Made by a program: the position numbers and the translations under genes. The notes beneath the pieces are model-generated. The model did no database searches, was not told the origin of the DNA, and saw only the letters and a list, made by a program, of their open reading frames with translations. A stretch of 64,000 nt of DNA, from positions 62,001 through 126,000 of the forward strand of contig CAZHMD010000005.1 in the NCBI GenBank assembly GCA_964533735.1, read 5' to 3'. Positions 8,456-17,509 of this stretch are shown one piece after another; the first letter of the stretch is position 1, and every line of letters begins with the position of its first letter. Source of the stretch: UBA6107 sp964533735 (GTDB lineage: Bacteria; Chloroflexota; Anaerolineae; Anaerolineales; Anaerolineaceae).

Positions 8456-10614
8456 ACCAACCTGCAAGGAAAAAAACTTCACCAGTCCCTGGCAGCAAGC
8501 AAATCCCGTTACCTTCTGGTGTACCGATAAAATCACGGTTCAAACTAGCACTCTCATATTTCACGAAATATGGATGGGATCTCGCGGGAATCTTTTTGCT
8601 TTTAATTGCGGCATTGATTCTACTTGGATTGCTGGGATTATCACGCGGCTTGGTTACGAGCGCCATGGTTGTATTGGTCAGACGCGCTCTTGGTTGGGGA
8701 GGGTATGGATTGGTGTTGTTGTTGGCTGGACTGGGAATTATGGCCATCCGCTATAAGGCAGGAAAACCTTTTCCCCTTGGATTTGGTCAGTTCATTGCCA
8801 TCGAGATGGTGTTTTTTATGTTACTGCCCATTCTAAATTTCTTATCGCGAGCAACCCTCGTGGAATCCGAAGCAGGTAAGGGCGGAGGGACCCTCGGCTG
8901 GGGTTTCATGCACCTCCTGCCAGGCTGGATAGGATTTCTGGTCTACCTGGGGATTTTTACGCTATCGTTGATAATCGCATCCGGATTATGGAAAAGGATG
9001 ACCCATAAAATTTTAGGATGGAGCCAAATCCCCATACCTGCATATCCATCGGAATACAAAGATCAGAAAAAGAGAATATCGAAAAGAACGCATAGGGAAA
9101 CAATAACGCCAAAGGTCAATGAACAATTATTAGTTCACAAAACAGCGTGGCGTGACGACCGCTTACCTCCAATCAACTTGCTGCACTCGGAGAGGACTGT
9201 AATACCCGATCCCAACCAGATTAAAGAAAAGGCGTTAACGATTGAACATACTCTGGCAGAATTCAGCCTTCCAGTTAAAGTTGTGGGTTACCGGATTGGA
9301 CCTACCGTGACTCAATTTGCTCTTGAACCGGGTTTTACGATTAAAACCGCAGCAGATGGAACGGTAAACAAACAAAAAGTTCGCGTTTCTCAAATTGCTG
9401 CCCTCACCCGCGACCTGACGCTGGCTTTATCGGCATCACGCTTACGTATAGAAACTCCAGTTCCGGGAAGGTCTTATGTGGGCATAGAAGTGCCTAACAG
9501 CGATGGTTTCATTGTCCGCTTGCGACCAATCCTGGAATCGGAAGAGTTCAAGGCCATAAAATCGCCGCTGGCGATGGGGTTAGGAAAAAACGTCTCTGGA
9601 GAACCTGTGGTGGCAGATTTAGGAAAGATGCCTCATCTCCTCATCGCCGGGACGACAAATTCAGGTAAATCCGTTTGCCTGGCAGCCTTGATCACCTGCA
9701 TGGTGATGAATAACACCCCCCATGATCTCAGGTTGGTAATGCTGGATCCGAAAATGGTCGAATTGGTGCGGTTTAACGGGATCCCCCACTTGTTAGGCAA
9801 AGTTGAAACCCAACTGGAAAGAATGCTGGCAGTCTTGCGGTGGGCTCAAGTTGAAATGGATAACCGCTATCGATTAATGGCGGAGGCAAAGGTAAGAAAT
9901 CTGGAAGGTTACAACCGCAAGATGCTGCAAAAAAAACAAGAGACTCTGCCCAGGATCGTAATCCTCGTGGACGAACTGGCAGATTTGATGATGTCTGCTC
10001 CCGATCAGACTGAACACAGCCTGATCCGATTGGCTCAAATGGCACGCGCAACGGGGATCCACATGATCGTGGCAACGCAGCGGCCCAGTACTGATATTGT
10101 GACCGGTTTGATCAAAGCAAATTTCCCTGCCAGGATCGCATTTGCCGTAGCTTCTTCAGTTGATTCACGTGTGGTTCTGGATTCCAATGGGGCTGAGGAT
10201 TTGTTGGGGAAGGGCGACATGCTCTTCATGGACCCAGCAAGATCCGGTTTACAGCGCATCCAGGGAATAATGATCAGTGACGCTGAAGTGGAAAAAATCA
10301 TCTCACATTGGCAAAAAATGACGAACGGGGCGGGGGAAGCGAGTGCTCCATGGGAAAGCCTGATTTCCGAGGCAACCCTGGAGGCTTCGGACCAGTTAAT
10401 TGAAAAAGCCATTGGCGTAGTTAAGGCTGCAGGTAAGGCGAGCGCATCACTGCTGCAACGCGTTCTGCGCGTAGGATACCCCCGCGCAGCACGCCTGATT
10501 GATGAACTGGAGGAAATGGGCATCATCGGTCCTTCAGTCGGAAGCGGAAAAGACCGGGAATTGCTGGTCGATGCTGAGGATAATCAGGCAGATTCCACAA
10601 CAGAAGATTTTTAA
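8452..10614 (+). CDS. ftsK: DNA translocase FtsK/SpoIIIE
   Basis: 720-aa hexameric ATPase that pumps chromosomal DNA through the division septum. About four N-terminal membrane segments (residues 40-185) anchor it, then a short basic linker, the alpha/beta motor (about 225-640) and a C-terminal winged-helix gamma domain (ASLLQRVLRVGYPRAARLID). Walker A reads GTTNSGKS with Lys406 (Asn replaces the usual Gly), Walker B is VILVDELADLMM, and ATQRPSTDIVTGLIKAN follows. Shorter than E. coli FtsK because the long linker is absent, as in SpoIIIE-type proteins. Starts in the ATGA overlap with the S1 gene. Confidence 0.95.
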   Translation: MNQPARKKTSPVPGSKQIPLPSGVPIKSRFKLALSYFTKYGWDLAGIFLLLIAALILLGLLGLSRGLVTSAMVVLVRRALGWGGYGLVLLLAGLGIMAIRYKAGKPFPLGFGQFIAIEMVFFMLLPILNFLSRATLVESEAGKGGGTLGWGFMHLLPGWIGFLVYLGIFTLSLIIASGLWKRMTHKILGWSQIPIPAYPSEYKDQKKRISKRTHRETITPKVNEQLLVHKTAWRDDRLPPINLLHSERTVIPDPNQIKEKALTIEHTLAEFSLPVKVVGYRIGPTVTQFALEPGFTIKTAADGTVNKQKVRVSQIAALTRDLTLALSASRLRIETPVPGRSYVGIEVPNSDGFIVRLRPILESEEFKAIKSPLAMGLGKNVSGEPVVADLGKMPHLLIAGTTNSGKSVCLAALITCMVMNNTPHDLRLVMLDPKMVELVRFNGIPHLLGKVETQLERMLAVLRWAQVEMDNRYRLMAEAKVRNLEGYNRKMLQKKQETLPRIVILVDELADLMMSAPDQTEHSLIRLAQMARATGIHMIVATQRPSTDIVTGLIKANFPARIAFAVASSVDSRVVLDSNGAEDLLGKGDMLFMDPARSGLQRIQGIMISDAEVEKIISHWQKMTNGAGEASAPWESLISEATLEASDQLIEKAIGVVKAAGKASASLLQRVLRVGYPRAARLIDELEEMGIIGPSVGSGKDRELLVDAEDNQADSTTEDF

Positions 10615-10624
10615 TGGGATGAAC

Positions 10625-10653
10625 TTGACAGTTCACGCTTCAACCATTAGGAT
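10625..10653 (+). promoter_or_regulatory. Promoter upstream of CDP-alcohol phosphatidyltransferase
   Basis: Perfect TTGACA at 10625-10630, a 17-bp spacer, then TAGGAT at 10648-10653 (4 of 6 to TATAAT). It lies in the short gap after ftsK, giving a start point about 25 nt before ATG 10684. Confidence 0.55.
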
Positions 10654-10683
10654 AACAAATCTAATTAATGAAAAAAGGAAAGC

Positions 10684-11301
10684 ATGAGCGATAAACAGGA
10701 AACTAAAGTAAAAAGCAAGTGGTCTCTGGAAATGTATCTACGCAAGGTTTTTAAAAATGTAATTGATCCAATCGCCAGGGGTCTGCTAAAAATTGGGATC
10801 ACCCCAAATACAGTCACAGCAATTGGTTTCCTGTTAAGTACAGTTGCTGCCGTATTTGTGTCCCAGGGGAAATTCACAATCGCGGGATTGATTCTGCTGG
10901 TGGCAGCCCCATTGGACGTGGTGGATGGATCAATGGCTCGCATGATCGGTACGCCTTCCGCTTATGGCTCATTGATCGATTCTGTCACAGACCGTTATTC
11001 CGAGCTGGTGGTTTTTGGCGGAATGATGTTTTACTTTTTGAATACACAAAACATCCTGGCTGGAATGCTGGTTTACGTGGCTGCAGCTGGGTCGGTGCTG
11101 GTTTCTTATGTAAAAGCGCGCGCAGAAGGGTTGAACTTAAATTCCAAAGTAGGTCTCTTAACCAGGGTGGAGCGTCTGATCATCTTGATCATCTGCCTGG
11201 TTTTTAATATCCCCATGGTGGCACTATGGATCATTGCAGTACTGGCTAATTTCACCGCCATTCAGCGGTTGTTATTTGTGCGCAAACAGGTTTTGAAGTA
11301 A
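10684..11301 (+). CDS. CDP-alcohol phosphatidyltransferase family protein
   Basis: 205-aa integral membrane enzyme of phospholipid head-group synthesis. The family active-site motif is complete: D78-x2-D81-G-x2-A-R86-x8-G-x3-D99-x3-D103. About six membrane helices. The substrate alcohol (glycerol-3-phosphate, inositol phosphate or other) cannot be read from the sequence; phosphatidylglycerophosphate or phosphatidylinositol-phosphate synthase are both plausible. It is followed 41 nt later by lgt, which uses phosphatidylglycerol, so a PGP synthase role would fit the context. Confidence 0.88.
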   Translation: MSDKQETKVKSKWSLEMYLRKVFKNVIDPIARGLLKIGITPNTVTAIGFLLSTVAAVFVSQGKFTIAGLILLVAAPLDVVDGSMARMIGTPSAYGSLIDSVTDRYSELVVFGGMMFYFLNTQNILAGMLVYVAAAGSVLVSYVKARAEGLNLNSKVGLLTRVERLIILIICLVFNIPMVALWIIAVLANFTAIQRLLFVRKQVLK

Positions 11302-11342
11302 ATTTTATTTAATCGTAATATTTTTGAGAAAGGAAAAAGAAA

Positions 11343-12164
11343 ATGGTTAATGGTTTTACTATATTTGGACTTAAAATTTACTTTTATGCATTGATCATCA
11401 TCGCCGGTGCACTTCTGGGGACATGGTTAATTTCACGGGAAGCTAAAAGAAAAGGCATGCCTGGTGATCTGATCTGGGATGTGCTGCCATGGATCCTGAT
11501 GGCCGGAATTATCGGTGCTCGCATCTGGCATGTATTAACACCAAACGAAGCCCTTTTAATCGATGGCAAGAACCCATACTTCATGTACCCGCTGGATATT
11601 TTCAAATTCCGCCAGGGAGGGTTGGGTATTCCCGGGGGAGTGATGGCAGGTGCGTTGGCGTTCTGGTTTTATGCAAAGAAAAAAAAGGTCAGTTTCAGTA
11701 AATGGCTGGATGTTAGCGCTCCCGGTTTGGCTCTGGCACAGGCAATCGGCCGTTGGGGCAATTTCTTCAACCAGGAAGTGTATGGTTTGCCAAGCAAACT
11801 TCCATGGGCTATTTATATAGACCCGGCACACAGACTCCCAGGTTTTGAAAGTGTGGAGCGTTACCATCCAACCTTCTTTTACGAATTCCTGTGGAATTTA
11901 CTCAACATGGCAATTTTATTGTGGGTTGGCAGGAAATTCGCAGACAAATTGAAAAGCGGTGATGTGTTCCTACTCTACATGATCATCTATCCTGTGGGAC
12001 GCTTCCTTTTAGAGTTCATCCGTCTGGAATACTCACCCATTGCAGGGGTCAACATCAACCAGGTGGTTATGGCAGTCATCGGAATACTCTCAGCCGTGGC
12101 ACTGGTCTTGCGCCACGTGATAAAGAAACCGTCAATTCCGAGTGAAATACAGGTAGGCGAGTAA
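11343..12164 (+). CDS. lgt: Prolipoprotein diacylglyceryl transferase
   Basis: Transfers diacylglycerol from phosphatidylglycerol to the lipobox cysteine of prolipoproteins, the first step of lipoprotein maturation. 273 aa, about seven membrane helices. The Lgt signature GRWGNFFNQEVYG carries essential Arg137. GARIWHV, RQGGLGIPGG and a C-terminal YPVGRFLLEFIR are also conserved. AAAGGA lies 7 nt before ATG. It works upstream of LspA (862) in the same pathway. Confidence 0.96.
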   Translation: MVNGFTIFGLKIYFYALIIIAGALLGTWLISREAKRKGMPGDLIWDVLPWILMAGIIGARIWHVLTPNEALLIDGKNPYFMYPLDIFKFRQGGLGIPGGVMAGALAFWFYAKKKKVSFSKWLDVSAPGLALAQAIGRWGNFFNQEVYGLPSKLPWAIYIDPAHRLPGFESVERYHPTFFYEFLWNLLNMAILLWVGRKFADKLKSGDVFLLYMIIYPVGRFLLEFIRLEYSPIAGVNINQVVMAVIGILSAVALVLRHVIKKPSIPSEIQVGE

Positions 12165-12173
12165 AATTGTATC

Positions 12174-12207
12174 GAGGTTATCCAGATCAACAGGATAACC
12201 TCTAATT
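12174..12207 (+). terminator. Hairpin terminator after lgt
   Basis: Perfect 10-bp stem GAGGTTATCC (12174-12183) with GGATAACCTC (12193-12202), 9-nt loop, then TAATTTTA. The U-tract is weak. The ribosome site of the next gene (AGGAGG, 12210) follows directly, so an attenuating role on the next gene is also possible. Confidence 0.6.
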
Positions 12208-12220
12208 TTAGGAGGTTAGA

Positions 12221-12967
12221 ATGAATCGTTTTATCATCCTCGGATCAGCGAATGCTGTACCGAAAATCGGACAGGAGAATACCCACCTGTATGCCCAGGT
12301 GGAAACCAGGCGAATTCTCATTGATTGCGGGGATAATGCCCTGGTTAGCCTCAAGAAGAACGAGGTTGGCCCGAACACAATCACCGACCTGATTTTGACT
12401 CACTTTCACCCTGACCACACAGGAAGTTTACCGTTATTTTTGATGACTATGTGGCTGGAGAAAAGAACGCTGCCATTAACAATCCATGGACTGGAATACA
12501 CACTCGACAGGGCAAAAGCTTTACTCGGATTGTTTGGCTGGAGTAATTGGGCTGGCATGTATCCGGTCACTTTCAACACAGCTAAAGAAGAAGGATCTAC
12601 CACGCTTATCCAGGACATTAATTTCAAAGTCTCCGCAATGCCAGTGCTGCACTTGATCCCAACAATAGGGCTGCGTTTTGACTTCGCGGCAGGACAGACA
12701 GTAACTTACAGTTGTGATACAGAACCCTGTGATAACTTGATGAAACTGGCAAATGGGGCGGATATCCTTCTGCAGGAATCAGCAGGTCCTGGCAAAGGAC
12801 ATACATCAGCAGCACAAGCAGGGGAAATCGCTGCAGCGGCGAATGTGAAGCATCTGATATTAATCCATTACGACCTGAATGTTGGGAGGGAAGAGTTGCT
12901 AAGGTTAGCACAGAAGAACTTTACTGGAGAAGTGAGTTTGGCTGTTGACGGGATGAAGCTGTTCTGA
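12221..12967 (+). CDS. MBL-fold metallo-hydrolase (RNase Z-like)
   Basis: 248-aa metallo-beta-lactamase-fold hydrolase. The metal motif THFHPDHTG gives His61, His63, Asp65 and His66. Further ligands are probably in VLHLIP and SCDTEPC, with LIHYD near the C-terminus. The layout (GSANAVPKIGQENTH start, SCDT motif) resembles the RNase Z/arylsulfatase-like branch. Substrate unknown: tRNA 3' processing or a cyclic phosphodiester are possible. It ends one base before the convergent HNH gene. Confidence 0.82.
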   Translation: MNRFIILGSANAVPKIGQENTHLYAQVETRRILIDCGDNALVSLKKNEVGPNTITDLILTHFHPDHTGSLPLFLMTMWLEKRTLPLTIHGLEYTLDRAKALLGLFGWSNWAGMYPVTFNTAKEEGSTTLIQDINFKVSAMPVLHLIPTIGLRFDFAAGQTVTYSCDTEPCDNLMKLANGADILLQESAGPGKGHTSAAQAGEIAAAANVKHLILIHYDLNVGREELLRLAQKNFTGEVSLAVDGMKLF

Positions 12968-12968
12968 T

Positions 12969-13472
12969 TTACCACCCCTCCAAAAAGCCAACCCATTCCT
13001 GATTGTCATTCAAATATCGCGAAAACACGTATGACGCAGAGGACGGCGGTTCCTTTGGGATACGCTGCAAAGCCATTCCTGAATCCCGCAGGGTCCTGCC
13101 GCCTTTACGATGGTTGCAGGCAGGGCAGGCGGTTACCAGGTTCGTCCAGGTGTGCTGACCGCCCAGGTGCTTAGGCAGAACGTGATCAACTGTCATATTC
13201 CTGGATTGGGAGCCACAATATTGACAATGCCAGGTATCGCGCCGGAATACTTCCAGGCGGGATAGGGCAACCTTGGGTCTCGGGCGGACAATCAGGTGAT
13301 CGAGGCGAATAACAGACGGGATTGGAAAAGTTGCCGATGGAGAATTGATTGTTCCGCGGCCGTTGAGGATTAAGAATGCCTTACCTGTAACCATTAAACC
13401 TACAGCACGTTCGAACCGGCAGACGTTTATTGGTTCATAATTGGCATTGAGGACAAGAACCGGGTTTTCCAT
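12969..13472 (-). CDS. HNH endonuclease family protein
   Basis: 167 aa from ATG 13472 (MENPVLVLNANYEP). The HNH domain carries zinc cysteines in CQYC (83, 86) and CPAC (116, 119), the DH dyad at 96-97, Asn111 and a final His121. The basic N-terminal domain (residues 1-75) is shared by a widespread family of stand-alone chromosomal HNH proteins whose role is unknown to me. The promoter lies just upstream and predicts a nearly leaderless mRNA. Convergent with the hydrolase at 12221, stops separated by one base. Confidence 0.85.
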   Translation of the reverse strand: MENPVLVLNANYEPINVCRFERAVGLMVTGKAFLILNGRGTINSPSATFPIPSVIRLDHLIVRPRPKVALSRLEVFRRDTWHCQYCGSQSRNMTVDHVLPKHLGGQHTWTNLVTACPACNHRKGGRTLRDSGMALQRIPKEPPSSASYVFSRYLNDNQEWVGFLEGW

Positions 13473-13482
13473 AACACAGCAA

Positions 13483-13511
13483 ATTATAGCATTGAGAGAA
13501 AAAGGCGACAA
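13483..13511 (-). promoter_or_regulatory. Promoter of HNH gene, near-leaderless
   Basis: On the minus strand TTGTCG (13511-13506), 17-bp spacer, exact TATAAT (13488-13483). The ATG at 13472 begins only 10 nt after the -10, so the 5' leader should be about 3-4 nt. This also fixes the HNH start at 13472 rather than at an upstream codon. Confidence 0.72.
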
Positions 13512-13584
13512 ATAATTTATTCGCATAGCCATTATGGTCTACGAAGGAGTACCAAGTAAGTTTTTATGAAAATAATTGCTCCAC

Positions 13585-13593
13585 TGGTATAAT
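13585..13593 (+). promoter_or_regulatory. Extended -10 promoter of tyrS
   Basis: TGGTATAAT, an exact -10 with TGN extension, 34 nt before ATG 13628. No good -35 is visible. There is no room for a T-box leader between promoter and gene. Confidence 0.65.
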
Positions 13594-13627
13594 CACTTAT
13601 TACCAAAATCTAAAAAAGGAGGCCGCA

Positions 13628-14842
13628 ATGAACATTAAAGAACAAGTCGAGTATTTAATGCAGGGCACTGAATATGGCGACAGCACTCTCAAACAAAATA
13701 TGGCGGACGAGCTCGCAGGTCGCTTGCTTTCCAGCCAAAAGGAAGGAAGACCCCTGCGTGTTTATTGCGGTTTCGACCCGCGCAAAGCTGATCTACATCT
13801 CGGACACACGGTTCCGATGCGCAAGTTACGTCAGTTCCAGGAGCTGGGACATGACGTTACCTTTGTGATCGGTAATTACACTTCGCTGATTGGCGACCCA
13901 TCAGATAAAGATGTCCTGCGACCCCAGCTGACCCATCTTGAAGTTGAAGCTAATGCGAGGACATACGCGGAACAGGCATTCAGAATCCTTGATCCCCAAA
14001 AGACAAAAATCCGTTATAACGCTGAATGGTTATCGGAATTAAGTTTTGAGGAATTAATCCGCCTGGCTTCGAATTTTACGATGCAGCAATTCCTCACCAG
14101 GGACAATTTTAAACTTCGATGGGAAAAAGGGGATGCCATATACCTGCATGAAACGTTTTACTCTATCATGCAAGGTTACGATGCCTATATGCTCAAGGCT
14201 GATGTGCAAATTGGCGGAACTGATCAGTTATTTAATATCATGACCGCCGCGCGCAAGATCATGACCAACCTCGGCGCACAACCCAACATTGCCATCATTC
14301 TTGGTATCCTGCCGGGAACCGATGGCGTGGTAAAAATGAGCAAATCGCTGGGGAACCATATTCCCATCAATACTGATGCTGCGGACATGTATGGCAAGGT
14401 AATGAGTATCCCGGACATGGCAATGGGTCAATTCTTCCGATTGGTTACCCGGCTGACCCCTCCTGAGATCAACGCGATTGAAAATGGTGTTAAAGATGGG
14501 ACCATTCATCCGCGGGATGCCAAGATGAAATTGGCCAGGGAGATTGTCGGTTCATTTTATGGGGATGGGGATGCAATGCATGCGGAAAGTGTTTTCGTGA
14601 ACACTTTTCAAAAAGGTGCTGTGCCTGATGAAATCCCTCAATATAAATTAATTGAAAATCAGACCATTGTGGATTTACTGGTGATTACCGAATTGGCGAA
14701 AAGCAAGACGGATGCCCGCAGATTAATCGAACAAAAAGGGGTGAAATTCGAAGGGAAGGTCATTGATGATCCCTCAACACGAATGGAATCGACTGGAGTC
14801 CTTCAAATCGGGAAGCGCCATTTCTTGAATCTAATCAAGTAG
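13628..14842 (+). CDS. tyrS: Tyrosyl-tRNA synthetase
   Basis: 404-aa class I synthetase that charges tRNA-Tyr. HLGH (residues 57-60) and KMSKS (236-240) are the ATP-binding signatures. The intact KMSKS indicates the TyrZ-like branch rather than the KFGKT branch of E. coli TyrS. YCGFDP precedes HLGH and a C-terminal S4 domain (about 340-400) binds the tRNA. AGGAGG precedes the ATG by 5 nt. A classical terminator follows. Confidence 0.95.
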   Translation: MNIKEQVEYLMQGTEYGDSTLKQNMADELAGRLLSSQKEGRPLRVYCGFDPRKADLHLGHTVPMRKLRQFQELGHDVTFVIGNYTSLIGDPSDKDVLRPQLTHLEVEANARTYAEQAFRILDPQKTKIRYNAEWLSELSFEELIRLASNFTMQQFLTRDNFKLRWEKGDAIYLHETFYSIMQGYDAYMLKADVQIGGTDQLFNIMTAARKIMTNLGAQPNIAIILGILPGTDGVVKMSKSLGNHIPINTDAADMYGKVMSIPDMAMGQFFRLVTRLTPPEINAIENGVKDGTIHPRDAKMKLAREIVGSFYGDGDAMHAESVFVNTFQKGAVPDEIPQYKLIENQTIVDLLVITELAKSKTDARRLIEQKGVKFEGKVIDDPSTRMESTGVLQIGKRHFLNLIK

Positions 14843-14850
14843 GCAAAAAT

Positions 14851-14880
14851 CCCCCGTGAAACCTTGCGGGGGTTTTTTTT
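14851..14880 (+). terminator. Rho-independent terminator of tyrS
   Basis: CCCCCG (14851-14856) pairs with CGGGGG (14867-14872), loop of 10 nt, followed by eight T. Its T-tract overlaps the stop codon of the convergent SEDS fusion gene. Confidence 0.93.
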
Positions 14881-17509
14881 ATTTATATTGATTCGTTGTC
14901 TGGGAAAATATACTGGTCCCGATTTCTTGAGCGCTTATTGCCGTTGAGTTTTCAAGTGCAACCACCACCACGATTGGTAAACCTTTCCAATCTGGGGGAG
15001 TACCCTGAATGAACCAATCCAAATGACCGGAATCTATTGGGACAGTCGAAGAGATTGCCCATCCAGCCTGGTTTTCACGCGCCATTTGTTGAATGGATTC
15101 TGTGTAATCCAGGTTAGTGGAAGTGCTGGATCCAAGAGTCTCATCGATGAGAGTCCAATTGTCTCCTCCATTGCGGTATGCCAGCGCAATCGAAGGTTCC
15201 ACAAAGAATCCACCATTGGAAAACGGTGTGTACGCCAATGCCATATGTAACGGGGTAACAAGTAATTCAGATTCGCCACGAAAAAGCTTCGAAAAATCAG
15301 TAAATGAATCGAGATTATTGGGAGTCGAACTCTCAATTTGGATTTCAGACTGGTCGAGAAAACCGGATTGCTCATAAAGAGTGTAAATGTCAACGGGTTG
15401 CAGCGCGCTACTGATCTCCTCCAAGACACCTGGGCAACCTGCCACAATCATGTCTACCAGATCAGGTTCATCGATTGGCTGCATTGCGCATCCTGTTGTA
15501 TCCATTAGGCGGGATGAACTAATCAATGGTGGAATCGGAGGCAATACGAGGTCATGATTCAACAGTAAATTGAGTATCAAACCACCGGTGGCACTGCCCG
15601 GCGGGTAGAGCCCTTGAGTTGCCCGGTTTAACAGCGGTGCCGCAGGATCTGCTTTCCAGGTTTCCATGGATTCTGATAACCGATTTGAATCAAATGTTGG
15701 CGAAGTAGCCATGGCGAGGATTTCGCCAGTCTGAGCATTGAGAACAATCACTGAACCTGTTTGCCCGAAAAGTTCACTATCCGCGGACTGCTGTAAAGCC
15801 AGGTCGATGCTAATGCGGAGGTCATACCCGGGAGGATATTGCGAATAAAGCAAACGAGCCTGAAACTGATCGGTATAATTACCCTCAATGACCCCCCGCA
15901 AGAGGTAATCCTGGCTGGCTTCCAACCCGGCCTGCCCATAGCCTGCATCGGAGTATCCTACGACTGCGCTGAGAGGCGGGTAGGTGACGGAACGCGAAAG
16001 TTCACCCGGTTCACCAATCGTTTTGACCAACACCTGGTTATTACGGTCATAAATTGTTCCCCGGTGAACATACTGGTCTGAAATAAACCGCCGCGGATTA
16101 TCATTGCGCAAAAGCAAACTTTCACTTCTGAATGTACTCCACCAGCCCGCGATAATTAATAACGCCGCGATAGCAGCCAGGAAAACACTCCCCACGAGCA
16201 GGTACGGTCGGCTGCGCTCCAGGGCTACGGGACGGTCTTCTGACTGATTGCTGATGACAAGCAGTAACGCAACCGAGAAGAAACAGCTTACAAGAGAAGA
16301 CCCTCCGTAGGAAACGAATGGCAGGGTGACACCCGTTAATGGCAGCAGCCGGATCGAACCACCAATAATCAAAATGGCCTGACTGATGAAAGTAGTGGTA
16401 ATTCCGGCGGCGAGAAACCTTTGGAAATTATTAGGCGCATGGAGCGCGATGGAAAATCCCCTTATTGAAAAAAATGCGATTAGGAGGAGCAATGCGCCTG
16501 CGCCAAGCAAGCCTGTCTCTTCAAATATCGCGCTAAAAATGAAGTCAGAATGGGCAACTGGAACCACACCAGGCGACCCGAGACCGATGCCCCTGCCAAG
16601 AATTCCACCATTCGCGGCGGCGATAATGGATTGCACGATCTGGTACGATTTACCATTAGGATCAAGCCAGGGATTCAACCAGGCTTCAATTCTCAGTTGG
16701 ATAACATCAAAAACAAGATAACCCGCCACCAATGCTGCAAGAATGGCGATAAAACTAATCAATAAAACCCGCCTGCGACCAGTTGCAAGGTATATCACGA
16801 CGGCGTAAAGAGCTACAAAGAGCGACGCCGTACCGAGGTCGCGCTGACCGACCAGGATGAGAAACGCAATTCCGGAAATGATCAAGGTGGGCATCATTAA
16901 CTGAAGAAACTTGAAGCGAACATGAAGGTTATCTGCCAGGTATGCTGCAAGGTAAATGACGAGCAATATTTTTAAGATTTCTGACGGTTGAAGATAAACA
17001 CCGAAAAAGTTTAACCACAGATTTGGTCCTGTGCCGCCAGGGTAAACACCAAGCAAGAAAGTTAATAACGTAAGCAATAACCCGGCTGACAACCAAACAT
17101 ATTTATAACGTCTCAAGAGGGGCAATAGTTTGGTAAAGCGGATGATGAAGAAAAAAAGCGCCAGGCATAGTGCCAACCAGGCAGTCTGCCTAAACCCAAA
17201 TGCAGGGATGAGACGATAGATCGTGACCAAGCCCCAGGCGGTGAGAAGGCTTACCAGGGGGAAGAGGTAGGGATCGCGGTCTGGCAGGTGCTCGATCGTT
17301 TGCCGATTTACATAGAGGATTCCGGCAAGCCACACAATGAAACCAATCCATTGCTGCCATCGCAGATCAGCAGCCCAACTGTGATAGCGAACCGCTGGAG
17401 CAAAGGTTAAGATTACGCATGCGGTGAAATGAAAAATGACCGCAAGCCTTATTAAGCGGATTTGGATCACATCTCTTTGTGAATTGGCTGTCGAGAAAAG
17501 CAGGCTCAC
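14879..17509 (-). CDS. SEDS glycosyltransferase (FtsW/RodA) fused to a degenerate PBP transpeptidase domain
   Basis: 876 aa. Residues 1-430 form a complete FtsW/RodA-type SEDS peptidoglycan polymerase, with about ten membrane helices and the catalytic-loop motif PVAHSDF whose Asp322 matches the essential SEDS aspartate. After a further membrane helix (about 433-457) comes a class B PBP-like domain (about 480-870) with readable PBP landmarks (NRATQGLYPPGS, VLNAQTGEILAMAT). Its active-site motifs are lost: SxxK reads S639-A-T-G642, the SxN region reads A690-G-C692, and KTG is replaced near 818-822 (AISST). So the polymerase should be active and the transpeptidase dead. It overlaps mtnP by 4 nt and belongs to the FHA gene cluster. 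Confidence 0.88.
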   Translation of the reverse strand: MSLLFSTANSQRDVIQIRLIRLAVIFHFTACVILTFAPAVRYHSWAADLRWQQWIGFIVWLAGILYVNRQTIEHLPDRDPYLFPLVSLLTAWGLVTIYRLIPAFGFRQTAWLALCLALFFFIIRFTKLLPLLRRYKYVWLSAGLLLTLLTFLLGVYPGGTGPNLWLNFFGVYLQPSEILKILLVIYLAAYLADNLHVRFKFLQLMMPTLIISGIAFLILVGQRDLGTASLFVALYAVVIYLATGRRRVLLISFIAILAALVAGYLVFDVIQLRIEAWLNPWLDPNGKSYQIVQSIIAAANGGILGRGIGLGSPGVVPVAHSDFIFSAIFEETGLLGAGALLLLIAFFSIRGFSIALHAPNNFQRFLAAGITTTFISQAILIIGGSIRLLPLTGVTLPFVSYGGSSLVSCFFSVALLLVISNQSEDRPVALERSRPYLLVGSVFLAAIAALLIIAGWWSTFRSESLLLRNDNPRRFISDQYVHRGTIYDRNNQVLVKTIGEPGELSRSVTYPPLSAVVGYSDAGYGQAGLEASQDYLLRGVIEGNYTDQFQARLLYSQYPPGYDLRISIDLALQQSADSELFGQTGSVIVLNAQTGEILAMATSPTFDSNRLSESMETWKADPAAPLLNRATQGLYPPGSATGGLILNLLLNHDLVLPPIPPLISSSRLMDTTGCAMQPIDEPDLVDMIVAGCPGVLEEISSALQPVDIYTLYEQSGFLDQSEIQIESSTPNNLDSFTDFSKLFRGESELLVTPLHMALAYTPFSNGGFFVEPSIALAYRNGGDNWTLIDETLGSSTSTNLDYTESIQQMARENQAGWAISSTVPIDSGHLDWFIQGTPPDWKGLPIVVVVALENSTAISAQEIGTSIFSQTTNQYK

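Noticed and set aside
13593..13627. T-box riboswitch before tyrS.
   Set aside because: Only about 35 nt lie between the -10 and the ATG, too short for a T-box leader.
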